This document shows positions 1-11,719 of a DNA stretch of 64,000 bases, in pieces (position 1 is the first letter of the stretch; each line of letters starts with the position of its first letter). This DNA is from Isoetes taiwanensis (lineage: Eukaryota > Streptophyta > Lycopodiopsida > Isoetales > Isoetaceae), in assembly GCA_021234155.1 (NCBI GenBank), contig JAJEKV010000114.1, positions 821,654-885,653 of the forward strand. Direction: 5' to 3'. The position numbers and the translations under genes were made by a program. Below the pieces are notes generated by a model. The model was not told the origin of the DNA and searched no databases. It saw only the letters and a program-made list of their open reading frames with translations.

Positions 1-1324
1 GATGCGGTTTTTGGTCGTTGAGGCAGCCAAAACAGAGTTCCAAAGCCCAAAAATCGAAAATTGGGCTAGTTAGGGTTTCCTACCCTATATAGACAAGGGA
101 GTTGGTTAGGGTTTCCATTATCCCCTTTGGCATGTGGGATAATTGGAAATGGGCCCACTTTGCCTTTAAGGGCTAGGTGGCCAAATGTGCACACATGGAA
201 ATGTGTGCCCACATTAATGTGTACATTGGAAAATGTGCACATTAATTGCACCTATGGGTGTGGCCCACTTGGCATGAAGTGTCCACTTGGAAATGTGTGC
301 CCACATTAATGTGTACATTGGAAAATGTGCACATTAATAGTTGCACATATTTCTCGCAAGTTGCCCCTAGGGCTACTCACCGCTACACGCTAGCGCACAC
401 GCCAGAGGAGGGCGGTGCACGCGTGACGAGGCAGTACAAGATACGCCCCGGGCGAGCATCGCGGCTGGAACGCCACATTCTCCCCACCTTGAAATGATGC
501 CGCCCGCAAAGATCGGGTCTCCCCACCTTGGGATCAACCTAACCCCGCAACAACTTGATACATAACGACGCTACTATAATTCCTACACATTTATTAAAAT
601 TACCTTAAGGTAATATTTTTATGACATTATCACATTGTTATATTATAACATAACTTATCAATTCACAACATTACTAAACAGATTACTCCAAAATTCACTT
701 AACATTACAATTAAGTTTATCAAAATTTAGAATTAACGCCCGAGGTATTTTTTCATTCCTTGCAACACATTCCAACAAAATTTGTGTTGCAAGTCTTCAG
801 AGTCCGACCTCCTTGCCCTCCCGAGCTTCACCGGCCTGCAGTGCCGACACTACGCTAGTACCATTTAATTATTAAATAAAATTTTGGTTATATGGTGACC
901 ACCCCACCTATCTACATGGATGCATGGCTAATCTCCCTACAGTAGGAAGAGGGTGAATCTTCCATTATGGTCATGAGACAAATACCATATGCCTATATGC
1001 CGCCATGCCTACACCTCTAGTTGCCCAAATGTGGAGGATATCCTTCAAGTGGGGGGGGCGCCAAGGATAGATTCCTCCTATCAAAGCATATATGGGGCTA
1101 AAGGTGCTTTCCCTATCAATGCATTCCTTCATGACCTCCTTTCGAGGTCGCCTACTTCCGCGGGGACGTATAGACTTTCTAATCTACCTTCCACGCCCAA
1201 GCGGAAACGGGCCATGCCTACATTGACATTACACCACTCTAGAGATCACCGTAGTGGTCCCATCATCGGTAACAACGCATGCGACCCATACTAAGCATAG
1301 GTTGCATGCGTAGATTAATCTTAA
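1..1324. other. Non-coding flank or 3' LTR remnant of the Ty3/gypsy element
   Basis: This stretch lies beyond the chromodomain end of the minus-strand retroelement, where its 3' untranslated region and LTR would be expected. I see no convincing protein. It contains palindrome-rich direct repeats near 200-340, a GC-rich patch at 370-520 and a long AT-rich part at 560-760. No matching second LTR was recognised elsewhere, so the LTR assignment is only positional. Confidence 0.3.
197..338. repeat. 50-bp direct repeat rich in palindromes
   Basis: The same 50-base sequence occurs at 197-246 and 289-338, 92 bases apart. Each copy holds two perfect 12-base palindromes (cacattaatgtg and aatgtgcacatt), and its second half folds back on itself as an imperfect hairpin. 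It may be part of a retroelement LTR; its function is unknown. Confidence 0.8.
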
Positions 1325-1922
1325 CTACACAAGAATTAACCTACACAAATCGACATGCCCTCGAGCCGATTTCTTCGGAGATGACCTTGCCGCCCCATTG
1401 CTCCATAAACCGTGGATACTTGCTTTTACTAAATCTTTCTTAAGTACCCACGCCAAAGCCTTCCACCGTAAGTGTTTCCACTTGACCAAATACCGGGAGG
1501 AATTTCGATCTCCTCGTTTTCTTGAAAGCTTTATCAAGAATCAATTCGAACTATTTCCACCTGCTCCTCCGCCATTTCCAACAACGTTATTAATCCAAGA
1601 CTTCGCCGGATTTGGAGTATGCTTCTTCAACAAACTCAATGGAAGACCTTATGAATCTTTAGGTGTGTGCGGCAAATCTAGCTTGTAGGATTGATTACCT
1701 ACTCTCTTTGACTATTCTGAAAGGTCCAGCCCACCTTGGAGCAAGCTTTGCAATTGCCGATCCCGAAGCCACCGCTTCACCTTTGATCTTGAGCCAAACA
1801 TCATCTCCAACTTTGAACTCTCTTATCGCTCGATGCTTGTCGGCGATGCTCTTTTCGACGACTTTTGTCGCTAGCGATAACCTCGAACTTCTTCCACAAG
1901 CCGCCGTGATATCGGCCAACAT
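1325..1922 (-). pseudogene. Integrase C-terminal region plus chromodomain
   Basis: Segment 1922-1695 reads DKHRAIREFKVGDDVWLKIKG, ending in KLAPRWAGPFRI, the conserved post-integrase region of plant Ty3/gypsy elements. Segment 1537-1325 starts near RYLVKWKHLRWKALAWV, matching the YLVKWKGL..(T/A)TWE core of a chromodomain. A frame break separates the two. The chromodomain is the reason for placing the element among chromoviruses. Confidence 0.87.
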
Positions 1923-1969
1923 CCGCCGCTAAACTTCCACTTTGACACGGGTTGTGCCAAGTATCCGAG

Positions 1970-2382
1970 TTAGGCACCGATAGCCGTGAATTGATCATAA
2001 ACGCACATTTGATGATTCCCCGCTGGTGCTATTGTATGCAAACTCCACCAAGTGAATAAATTCTTCCCACATACTTTGCTTATTCCGCATATAGTTTCGT
2101 GAGCATGTCCTCTAAAATCCTCGCTGGTCCGCCTCCGCCCGCCATCCGCCTCGAGGATGATATGCCGCGGCTTCATGGATAGCTTCGTCAATTGTCGCAA
2201 AGAGGTCTTTGCCAAAAGGCGCCATGAACTTCGATCCCCTCGCGGAGATGATCTCCCTTGGCATGCCATGAAGCCCTGAAGATCTCTTTGGTGAAGAGCT
2301 TTGTGTATCCATAGTCAGATTCGTGGTCCCCGCAAGGCACAAAATGTGCCATCTTAGACAACTTGTCGACCACTACCATCAA
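1970..2382 (-). pseudogene. Integrase core fragment, catalytic Asp replaced
   Basis: Two overlapping frames give VVVDKLSKMAHFVPC and, after a shift, GLHGMPREIISARGSKFM. These match the rve-type integrase core of Ty3/gypsy elements. The second part normally reads SDRGSKF, and the aspartate is one of the three catalytic acidic residues; here it is Ala (codon GCG). AAYHPRGG further on corresponds to the AYHPQTDGQTE region. Both frame breaks and the Asp-to-Ala change show that the integrase is inactive. Confidence 0.9.
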
Positions 2383-2740
2383 GGCATCCTTTCCTCTTGT
2401 CGCCCTTGGGAGTCCTGCGGATGAAGTCCATGCCGATACCTCCCACTTACGCTTGGTAACCGCTTAATGGCTCTAATGCCCTCGAATCGTCGCCCGTTTG
2501 TTCACGGGCATAGCCGACATTCCTTGATGTAGCGAAGCTATTTTTTCTTCATTCCTCGCCAATAATAGCCGTCACAAGACTTTGAAATATGTTTTCATGA
2601 ATCCCGCATGGCCAGCTATTGGGTGTAAGCAGCGTCATGGAGGATCAACTTCCTTACACCGATGATTCGGCACGCACAACTTGTTCTTATGGTATAACAG
2701 TTGCCTTCCTTCTTATAATGCTTGAAGGCCTCCCGCTTCT

Positions 2741-2947
2741 TTATCCGTTTCTAGCCTCCTTAGAAAGGCTTGCCCATACTTCCCCGAAATCCACATCCGC
2801 TGGCAAGGACTCTTCAATCCTCTTACCAAAGTCGCCGGATATCGCCGAAATTGCATTGCAATGCACTCTAGTTGTCGTGGGATGCCTTGAAAGTGCATCC
2901 GCTACCACATTGAGCTTCCCCGCTTGTAGACTATAACAAAGTCGCAT
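2741..2947 (-). pseudogene. Ty3/gypsy RNase H C-terminal end and connection
   Basis: The segment contains AGKLNVVADALSRHP, matching the sequence at the end of RNase H in plant Ty3/gypsy elements (usually PGKxNVVADALSR). It sits between the reverse transcriptase above 3560 and the integrase below 2400, as expected. The catalytic part of RNase H should lie at about 2950-3320 but is too fragmented to read. RNase H would degrade the RNA strand during reverse transcription. Confidence 0.85.
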
Positions 2948-3559
2948 TCTTCAAGGAACTCCATCCACCTTCTCTCGCCTCAAAGTTGAGGTGTGGTTAT
3001 GCGGAATACATATTGAGGCTCGTGGTTCAGATCCAACTGGAACTTCCTTCCCAAAAGGTAGTGCCTCCATATTCTTAATGCCCCGACAACCGCAGCAATC
3101 CCCCTGATCGTGGCGTGGGGTAGCGAAGGGCGCTGCTCATCTTCCCCGAATCATACGCTACCACACGCTTCTTGCATAAGACCGCATCAGAAGCTATCTT
3201 ACTGCCGGGCCGCTACAAGCTTATCTTTCTCCGGGTCCCAGAAGGTTAAGACCGGGCTGCGAAAAAGCCTTCTTCAACAATTCAAACCCCCGCTTTGGCT
3301 TTCAGGCCAATGCTCTACCTAATCTTTTCACTTCTCCTCCTTCCGGGCCAAGTCCGAATGGGCTGCTATATCTTGGCAAAGTTCTTTACTTAACTTCCTC
3401 AGAGTACCCTCGCTAGGCCGAGGGAAACTTCTCGACTTCATGCACATTCTTCGGCGCTGCCACCGAATCACCGCTTCAATCTTTGCAGGTCCGTTGAGAT
3501 GCCTTCCGCCGAGATCACATGACCACAGATACCCATCTTTTGCGAAGTGGCACTTCTTC

Positions 3560-4017
3560 GACAATCCTTGGCGTGACAACCGTGCCTCTTCAACTTCTCT
3601 CTAGCACTCTTCTCAAGTGTTGTACGTGCTCTTCAAGGGATCTGCTATACACCAAAATGTCAATAAAGAAAACAATCACAAAGGTGTCCAGAACTCCTCG
3701 AAGATATCGCTCATGAGCCTCATGAACGCTATGGGGCATTTGATAAGCCGAAAAGGCATTACCGCGGAACTCATAATGCCCATACCGCTGCTCAAGGCGG
3801 TCTTATGGATATCTTCTTCCTTTATCCTGATCTGATGATAACCCGACCTTAAGTCCATTTTGGAGAAGATTTTTGCACCTTGAAGCTGATCCATCAAGTC
3901 GTCGATCTTGGAAGCGCGATATTTGTTCTTAATGGTGTGCTTGTTCAACCGCCTATAGTCTATGCACATCCTTAGACCGCCATCCTTCTTCTTAACAAAG
4001 AGAATGGGCGCCTCCAA
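3560..4017 (-). pseudogene. Ty3/gypsy reverse transcriptase fragment
   Basis: The open segment 4017-3676 reads PILFVKKKDGGLRMCIDYR, then LNKHTIKNKY and FSKMDLRSGYHQIRI, the fingers and palm motifs of Ty3/gypsy reverse transcriptases. After a frame change the catalytic motif follows near 3630-3660 as FIDILVYS, where the family has FIDDILVYS. One of the two metal-binding aspartates is therefore missing through an in-frame codon loss. The text then continues with SLEEHVQHLRRVLE. The enzyme would copy element RNA into DNA; this copy is dead. Assignment is secure from motif order. Confidence 0.92.
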
Positions 4018-5500
4018 ATGGCGTAAACACTAGGTCTAATAAAACCTAGGTCAAGCAGCCCCAAGAATCGCTTTAGTTCACAATTCAACCCCGTTTGTCA
4101 TTCTATATGGAGCCTTGCTCGTTGGTTTTGTTCCTCGGGTTCGAGTGCTTCCGCACTCAACTCCCCCTATATGGAGGGAGCTGCTTGATCTCATCCGAAA
4201 GAGATCATGGAACTCCGGATCAGCTTTAGCTACTTGCTTCGCAACTTGTCAGCACCTTGTCTTTTTTGCTTCCTTCCGACTCCGCTCACTAATCTCAAGC
4301 TTGAAGATGTATGCCACTTGCTCACTCTTGATGCACTTGAACAAACCGCTTAGAAGACATACACCGCATGATGGGGACAACTTCCTTACCTGTTATCTCA
4401 ATGATCTTGCCGGGCGCTGGGAAGGTCACCGCTTCCACAAATCTCGGACTCAAATCTTGGCGAACTCCATTCTTAGATCGCTCCCGAGGCTGGAAGCGAG
4501 AGCTTCTTAAGCAATGGCCGGTCTTGGTGGTATGTCGGGTATACGACAAGTGATCTGGGAAGGAGAAAGATCATTTCTACACCAAAGGGACAAGAAACTC
4601 AGGAGACAGAATACCACGAAAAATGCGTGTTGTGCTCTCTAGATCTGCGCTTGATTCGAGCGCATTAACACTACATGTAGGTACCGAAGATAAGTTCTAG
4701 CACAAAAATTGGGTTTCAAATTATTACCACTCTTCAGCAAACGAGGCTAAAGGGCACGAAAAAAAGGCCGGCGCCTTTAAATTATGTGGAACCTTGGGTG
4801 GAAGGATGGAAGGAGGATGAAGGGCCGGGAACCAACATCGAGGAGCTTGGTATGGAGATTTTTCCGAGTGGGAAAAGCATTTCAATACGGGGAACTTCAC
4901 TTCTCGTGTGAAGACTCTACAACACTCTGCCGGTGGGAATGTTGTGGTTCATACACCAAAAAGTCCACCAAAAACAAGATGGGGATGATGACACTACGGA
5001 GTCGGATGGCGAAGACCTTAGTCGACTCCTGACTCTCGATCGGTAGTCAGATCGGGGATTTCCTCGGAGGGAGCACAATGGAAGCGTCTAGCTTCGATGC
5101 ATATCCGTTGAGACTTATCCACACAAGGCTGGCTAACGGACATTAGGCAGTGAAGAAGGTTTACGCACGGGGAATCGCCGTCTTGTTCAACTCCACCGAG
5201 GGTATCCGACACATCGGAGATTGAGCTTGATGGTCGCGTGTCAGGTGCGAGATCAATGCTGCGGATGTGTACCTTTACAGCGGATGTCAGCCAATTGAGT
5301 TGTTCAGAGTGGAAGTCGAGGAAATTTAAGAAGAAAGAGCGTCAGGTTGGGTTGTAGGCGGTGAGAAAGCATTCAGTTGGCGGCTCAAGTATTATTGCAG
5401 AGCCGAGGAGAAGGAGAGTGCGCAAAGGATCAGAATAGATATACCCAAAGTCTGAGGTTTCTTTTCACGGCGCCAGCAGCGGCCATTATGCCGCGAACAA
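4018..5500. other. Degenerate sequence, possibly gag/protease remains
   Basis: By position this should be the gag-protease part and 5' end of the minus-strand Ty3/gypsy element. Only short open segments are present (for example 4549-4322 and 5212-5018 on the minus strand), and none shows a zinc knuckle or an aspartic protease motif. A TGGCGCC-containing site at about 5470 (minus strand) resembles some retroelement primer-binding sites, but chromoviruses normally use initiator tRNA-Met, so I do not rely on it. Confidence 0.3.
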
Positions 5501-5559
5501 ATAGCAGTGCCTGCCACCATTCACGTAAAGGTAAATAACTCTCGAATCTTTCCATTCTC

Positions 5560-5862
5560 GGCTTCAGCGAAGTCGAAAGAAACCTACCATCTTGTTCTTA
5601 TCCTTTGGGGTTTCGACTTCGCGGTCGCTTTCGGAAAACACATCAAAGGATGTGGAGCTTTCGACTGTGAATTCGAGAAAACCCATAGCGATAAAAGAAA
5701 TGATAGACATTGGGCGGAGAACACCTGACTCGCTGAAATTGAAAGCTACTATCTAACATTCTTAGATTATCCTTTGGGGTTTCTGACTGTGAGTCAAAGA
5801 GAAAAGCGAAATGAAGAAAAATCAAAGGATCTGGAGAGCTTTCTCATTCATGATGAGAAAAC
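5560..5862. repeat. Two diverged units with nested hairpins
   Basis: A unit beginning atcctttggggttt and running through a 'catcaaaggat.tgga' segment to an 'agaaaacc' end occurs at about 5596-5686 and again at about 5766-5862. Within each unit, atcctttg pairs with caaaggat, and each ends in a second hairpin. The one at about 5843-5863 has an 8-base perfect stem (tttctcat/atgagaaa). The copies are clearly related but diverged. No coding potential is recognised. Confidence 0.65.
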
Positions 5863-7577
5863 CAGGAAAGTAAAAAGAAAATTAGACGTTCCTACCACGA
5901 GGACTTCTCATTTCCTTGAGTCCGAAAACCGAGACATTTCTTGTTTATTCACAGGGTATTTACGCGTATTCACTAATGCTCACGACATTGTTTATTAATA
6001 CGAATGCGACCATATCGACGGATCATACAGCTAGACAGCGATTACAGGAAAACATTGGGTTGTCCCTCGGCGTCCCTAAAGAAAGCAGGGGAGCTCTCGG
6101 ATAGAAGTGGAAGACCTTTGAGAAGCTATCACGAGATATGTTGGAGGAATGAGGGAAGATAGCCGAGGAGGAAAGAAGAGAGAAAGAAGAAAGAACACCA
6201 AGGAAGGCGGAGTCTCTCTCAGACCAATGCGACCTCATTCTTAGCGGATGCGGGAAAATGGACTGAAATATGGGCTCTCAATATGGACAAGAAGAGCAAG
6301 GCGAAGGACTGACAATGGAGAATTTCAAGCGGGGCCCGGAGCCCCAAGTTGTTTGACAAGCGGTTCATGAAGGGATCTGGGGCCCCCACGGACAAAAGCT
6401 GACCTACAAGGCAAAATCTTGGAGGGAACAATCCTGGCGAAACCGGGGTTCTAAATTGCGGGGCAAAGGTTTATGCCTGATCTAAAAGCGGCGGTGATGC
6501 GTTAGAGAAAGAGCATCGGAGTTACGCAGCGTTGCATCTAGCGAATACCATGGGTTTGATTATTACAAGGAAAGAGGCTGCCCTTGATGGGGAGAGGCAT
6601 GAAGGGTTGAACCGTCTATGTCAGCCTACATCAACACCAAAATCAGACGTAACGTCAAAACCTTCCTTTCACTGAGCGTGCTGTGATTCAGAAGGAAGCT
6701 TGGATCGGGGTGGTCCCATTTAAAAGCCGGACGATAGCTCCCCCATTTAAGTTACTTTAGGCTACAAAGGGGTTTGGTGGTGCGGGGCCTTTTTGGACCG
6801 ATGGCACTATTGCCATCAATATGATGAAGACCCCACCCTTTTATGACAAAGCTGACGCCGGCGGTGGTACAAAGGCATTAATGCGGACATGACCACGACA
6901 CGGATACTTTTTTTCCTTATCTTTTTGCATGCGAACCAATCAAACAAGCTTCTTGTCCCAATGGGCGAGCTGATATTAACTTCACCAACAAGATCATGTA
7001 CTCCATATCGAACTTGATCATGAGTCTGGACTTGGCTTTGCGAAGGCACCAAGCTTTACTTCAACATAGTTTGGTTTTGATTTCAAGATTGGTTCGACTG
7101 GATAGAAGTGGTGGTCTAGCGAGGCATCATTATCTCGACAAGTTCATGATCTCTCAGAGCGGATGGAACCCTAGAGGGTTCATGGAGGATGTTCCATCGA
7201 TGAATAGGGTCGGGATGGTGCGACCCGGTCCTATACATAGAGAATTCCTATCGGGCAGGTTATCAAGTACTTCATAACCCGGCTTGTGGGGAAGATCAAA
7301 TTGTATCACGATGGTACATGAATGCTTTGTCTCTCGGAATATCTTTGTTTGGAATAGAAACCTATATCCATTGGTTTGGAAATAAGGACATGGTTGAAAC
7401 CATTCAGTCTGCTTCATGCTTCATGAGCATTTCAAAGGGGAGGAAACAAATGGAAGCGATAAAAAAGGCGGCGGGCAGGGGAGACAAACGGCGGAGGCGA
7501 GGATGTCCGAGATTGGGAATGCTGCGAAAACATTGTGAAAACGAGATTGGTGGTTTACTTTGCTCTAACGGTGTTTC
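5863..7577. other. No recognisable gene; GC-richer anonymous DNA
   Basis: Several open segments of 60-90 codons occur on both strands, for example 6996-7277 plus, but none shows a recognised domain, and the overlapping frames argue against coding. A purine-rich stretch at 6100-6220 is simple in composition. It may be the decayed body of the element carrying the flanking hairpins. Confidence 0.4.
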
Positions 7578-8854
7578 TTTCGACTGTGAGTCGAAAAACC
7601 GTTCACTAATACTTTCTTGTCATTCGACTCATGATGAAAACTTCGTTCCTTTCGACGGTTGTCATCATTTGAAATTCGGACTCAGCGAGTCGGTTCATTG
7701 TCCAATGGATTCCAATTTCCGTCGCCGAGAGAATAAGGGAGATGAAAATCGAGCAAGACAGCATCACGGCCGGAAAAGAACACGAAAGTTAATGATCCCG
7801 CATTTGGATCCCAGATGAACCCGGAAATATGGTGAGCCAAACTCCAATGGGATCGGTGGTCCCCACCAAGCTTGTAATATTTGGCGTCAATGGAGTATTA
7901 GGCTTCTGGGTATACCCGCAAAGGCGTCCCGAGAGACAACACCCTCGCGGATCAGTGAAAAGCGAGGCATAAAATAGTGTGTCAAGGCCCCGAGCTAAGG
8001 AAATTATTGAATAGTTACTGGCGCGAGGATTGAAAATACATATAGTGCTTGTATGGCAAAAAAAATATTGTCGTTTCTTGGTGTTCTGGCATTTTGATTT
8101 GAAGTTTCAAGTTAGTTTTGGGGAAGCGAAAGGGAGAGCATGTGAAGGACCTCGATCCAGCCATCACAAAGGGAAGCCTATAATGGTGAAAAGAGGGGGC
8201 GGTGTTTATGAGCAATTCCGGGACTTTGGCAAACACAACCGCGGCCCGATCATGAAACGACTGCATACTACAAAGTGCTATCATAGCGCGCCAAAATACA
8301 ATCATTGCTAAGCCATATCGGCGAGAAGAATATGGGACAGATAGGTGGTTTGTCCTTAGGACTACATCTGTCTTGGCGGAATCCCTCTTTATACGTCTTG
8401 TCGATGTGCTACGAACTATCGACCTCGCGGAACCCGATCCAGGAAAAAGCCGATCCTTGAAAACTTATGGGCGACAAATACTTTGGTGAAACGAAGAGTG
8501 ACCCACGCTTTCGGATGGTCAAATTGTGTGAATATTTAGCGTAATCGACGTGAACACATGTATTGACCATTTTATGATGAATATACGCATATATTGAGTT
8601 TTGATGCCTTTCTGACTCCGCAGTGAGAAAGACATCCTCTTTCATCGATGAAATGCTTGTACAATCTATTGTGATAATGCTTGTACATTGGGTTTCACGG
8701 GACTTTCCTGACTTCGCTGGTCGAAAAGCATCTGAATATCTCGTTGACAAAAGCATTTGTATGCTTCAGTGTGTGATTGGATGCAACCATATTCTAATGA
8801 GAATGGTTGTACTTTTGACTTTTATGGGCCTTTCGACTGCGCGAGTCGAGAAAG
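7578..8854. repeat. Cluster of TTTCGACT/AGTCGAAA hairpins
   Basis: Short inverted repeats with similar stems recur. 7578-7596 is a perfect 8-base stem (tttcgact/agtcgaaa) with a 3-base loop. 7680-7693 is gactc/gagtc-like. About 8602-8635 is a longer imperfect hairpin starting gatgcctttct and ending agaaagacatc. 8640-8653 is a perfect 14-base palindrome, tttcatcgatgaaa. 8830-8854 pairs ctttcgact with agtcgagaaag. The same stem theme occurs at 5608-5863. They look like a family of related foldbacks; the function is unknown. Confidence 0.7.
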
Positions 8855-11715
8855 AACTTCCGTCATTGGATGCGGTTGTATGGAATGAATGTTCTCCGTT
8901 GTAATTTGATTTCAAGCGTTCTTTTTGATGACTAATGACACCGTGGTTAAATCATACTCTCCTTGCTCCGGGGGGTTCGGGCACAGTCCAGACACAACGC
9001 AGATCCCTTCGGGGCATCCACGAGAGGCCGCTCAGCTGACATACGGATCCCGCTCAAAGGCGGAAGAAATACTGATCACAGACACGGATCCAGGATCCGC
9101 TTCTCTTGCCGGCCTTTGGGACAAAGGTTGCTCGCAGTCGAGAGGTTGCTTTCGCTACACCACGGGAATAAAACGAAACGGAAGAACAAAGAAAGTCGGG
9201 GAAGCTCAAGGCATATTGCAAGCATTGCATAACATCCCGCGAGGAGGTTGGGAAGGGCATATTGATGAAGAGAACGCGGGGAGGCGGTGGAAATTGGGCC
9301 AGTGTGCGTGGTCGCTCCCGCACCTCCGTGAGGCATTCCACACTCTTCAGGTTGCCCCAAGGCTTCTGAGGGCGGCATGAAGAAGCGCCACAAGTTAATC
9401 CCCCTAAGGTGGACCACCTACCAAGATGATGTGGTATGTAGTGACAACAAGACCGCCATGGTCTCTGCGTCCAGATGTAAATACATTGTATCACATTCAA
9501 TTTATTAATAAAAATTCTTTTTCAACTACATCTTTGGTTTCAAACTTTAATGAATTTCCTTTGTTTCGGTTGCATTGTTTTGTTCTCGGCCTTCATGAAC
9601 ACAGGAAAAGCTATGGCCGCGGCTTTCGGATTGAGTTTTATTCAAAAATTGAATTAAGGATAGTTTTTCGATTAGAGGTGCTACTTTTTATGTAAATTAA
9701 CTTGGGTTCGAAAAAATGGGAATGGAATGAGTCCCAATTTTAATTAATCGACTTATAATATGCACATGCATTTATCTTCATCAATTATAGTTTGAGATAT
9801 GGGATAGTTTGTTCTCATATTGATTACGTTTATGTAATTGTTTAATATGCACATGCACTTTCACATCTAGAAGAAAACTTATACCTTGCACTGGGTTGGA
9901 AGATCTATTTGAGATGACATGCAACGAAAATGTTTTAATAAGCTTAATGAGCTTATTTGTTTATGCCTTTCGCCGAAAATGGGGTTGTCCTTTGTTGTAG
10001 CTCTTTTTTTCGCGAATGTTGTTTATTCACATTTGTTATTTTTTTCTTGTTGATGATTTTGTCTTGTGCAAAATTTATGAAAAAGCTCTAAGTGCCCTCA
10101 AGGCCACAAAAGCTCCACCAAAGATAATAATAGTGGCGAAGGACATATTCCTTTTGAGGACATTTTTACTATCGCGTCGAGCTAGCCATGGAAGCTGGAT
10201 CGACAACATAGTAAATAATTGCCCTTGGCTTACACCAACTTTGAAAACTTCGAATCGAGTTTTTCGAAACAAGACTTTGGTTCCTCTCAATTTATTATAG
10301 AGCAACAATGCAACCCTTAATGGTTATAGCGGACTTAAAAGAGGCATTGATAGTATTTTGCAGCATAAAATGCTATTAACAAGTGCTCTCACCAATGGCT
10401 CATTGATTGCTATGAACTTTATTTCATATTATGTTAATTTGGCTTCTTCTTCACAAGTTCCAGTTCAACTTCTCGACATGGCTTTATGCCTCACAAGACA
10501 CATTTTGATGTATTTTTCTTATTAAATATTATTAGCAACTATGTGATTCGTATGCTAAGAGTACCTGCTCGTGGTTATAGATAAATTGGAAATTTTTTCT
10601 TTCATCTAACAGCTTATTGGAAGGCATAAAACTTGTTGCGCGTGCCATTGCAAAAGTTCTTGCTTGTGCATAAAGGGCACGATCTTACTTATCATTCTTG
10701 TATAGAATATTATTGGTACATTGTCTTAACATATATAAAGCAAATGCCATTTCTGTTTGATCCTAATATTTTTTCGCCAGCAAAAATTTTGTGGGCGACA
10801 CGTGTTTTTGAAAAAGAAAAAATGAAAATAAGAAAGAAAATTTGACGGGCTCCGGATTTCTTGCTTTGGAAGCAAACTACGCTCTGGATGCATGCGGCGT
10901 GCTTCAAAAGCTTGACAAATCGCTCCCATCAAACAACACGGTATACATGGTTTTCTTCAAATCCGGCCAAGTCCCGACTTGCACAAATCTCCCTCTCGGC
11001 CAAACTCCGCGTGCTATAACCACGATTCTTTCAAAATTAGCTCGGCAGTCATTTCTTCTCGAGCTTGGCGGATAAATAGATAAATTCTCAGTTCGGCCGA
11101 TTTGCGCTTAAACAATATTTGTTGGCCTTTTTTTGTCTTCAATCCGCCCAATCGCCGCAACTCAGACCTAGAATCTGTTTGGGACCGCCATGGCTTTTCG
11201 CCTTTGGAGCTTCTTATTCCCACTTTTTCATATGGGCAGCTCGTTTTTCCCAGGCGGAGTTAGTATCATCCGAATTATTTTGGTTTATATGGTCGGGAAC
11301 AAAGCGAATAAGAACATTTGATTTGGAAATGTGAAGCTCTACTTGAATTTGGACAGGTTATAGCATGCAATAAGGATCGGTGTTTTTCGCGCATCTTCTA
11401 AAAACATGGGGGCCGTCTTTTGGCTTGAGCTCCCCGAGTATTACATGCTAATGGCAATTGCAACAAAAGCTGGTCCATGTACGATTTTGGATAGGATATG
11501 GGTGCGAGAGATTACAGTTGTGTTCGAACTATGATGGCATCCATAGGTAGTTACTCAAAGGCTTCTTTTCAAGTCTCTATCTCCGGTATTTAATTGAGCT
11601 ATTCAAATGAGCAGTTTCTTTCAACCAAGCATGTGGTGCGGTCTTAAAGCTTCTTTTACCATTCAATTGAAATATCATATTATATTCTTGCATGTCTCCT
11701 TGCGTGGCTTAGCCG
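8855..11715. other. No recognisable gene
   Basis: From 8925 to 9380 the plus strand is open for 151 codons, but overlapping frames are open as well and no domain is recognised. From about 9480 the composition changes sharply to AT-rich. The open segments at 10016-10300 and 10842-11075 plus have no recognisable motif. I see no RNA gene or clear mobile element. Confidence 0.4.
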
Positions 11716-11719
11716 AGGT

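Larger units (their letters stand above)
1325..4017 (-). mobile_element. Decayed Ty3/gypsy chromovirus (pol region)
   Basis: Reading the minus strand from 4017 to 1325, pieces of one polyprotein appear in the Ty3/gypsy order: reverse transcriptase, RNase H, integrase core, integrase C-terminal region, chromodomain. A chromodomain after integrase is the hallmark of chromoviruses, which use it to target insertion. The frame changes repeatedly and stop codons interrupt every domain, so the element cannot move by itself. The gag and protease part should lie above 4017, but I could not identify it. A polypurine tract and paired LTRs were not found with confidence. Confidence 0.9.

Noticed and set aside
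5465-5482. TGGCGCC site on the minus strand as a retroelement primer-binding site
   Set aside because: It resembles primer sites of some Tat/Athila elements, but the neighbouring pol is a chromovirus, which normally uses tRNA-Met, and no LTR end could be recognised beside it.
7318-7818. 166-codon plus-strand open frame as a gene
   Set aside because: It runs through the hairpin cluster, which supplies part of its codons, and has no recognised domain.
5560-8854. Hairpin cluster as a CRISPR array
   Set aside because: The units are not identical repeats with regular spacers, and the genome is plant nuclear.
8925-9380. 151-codon plus-strand open frame as a gene
   Set aside because: Two further plus and minus frames overlap it almost fully, typical of GC-rich non-coding DNA.
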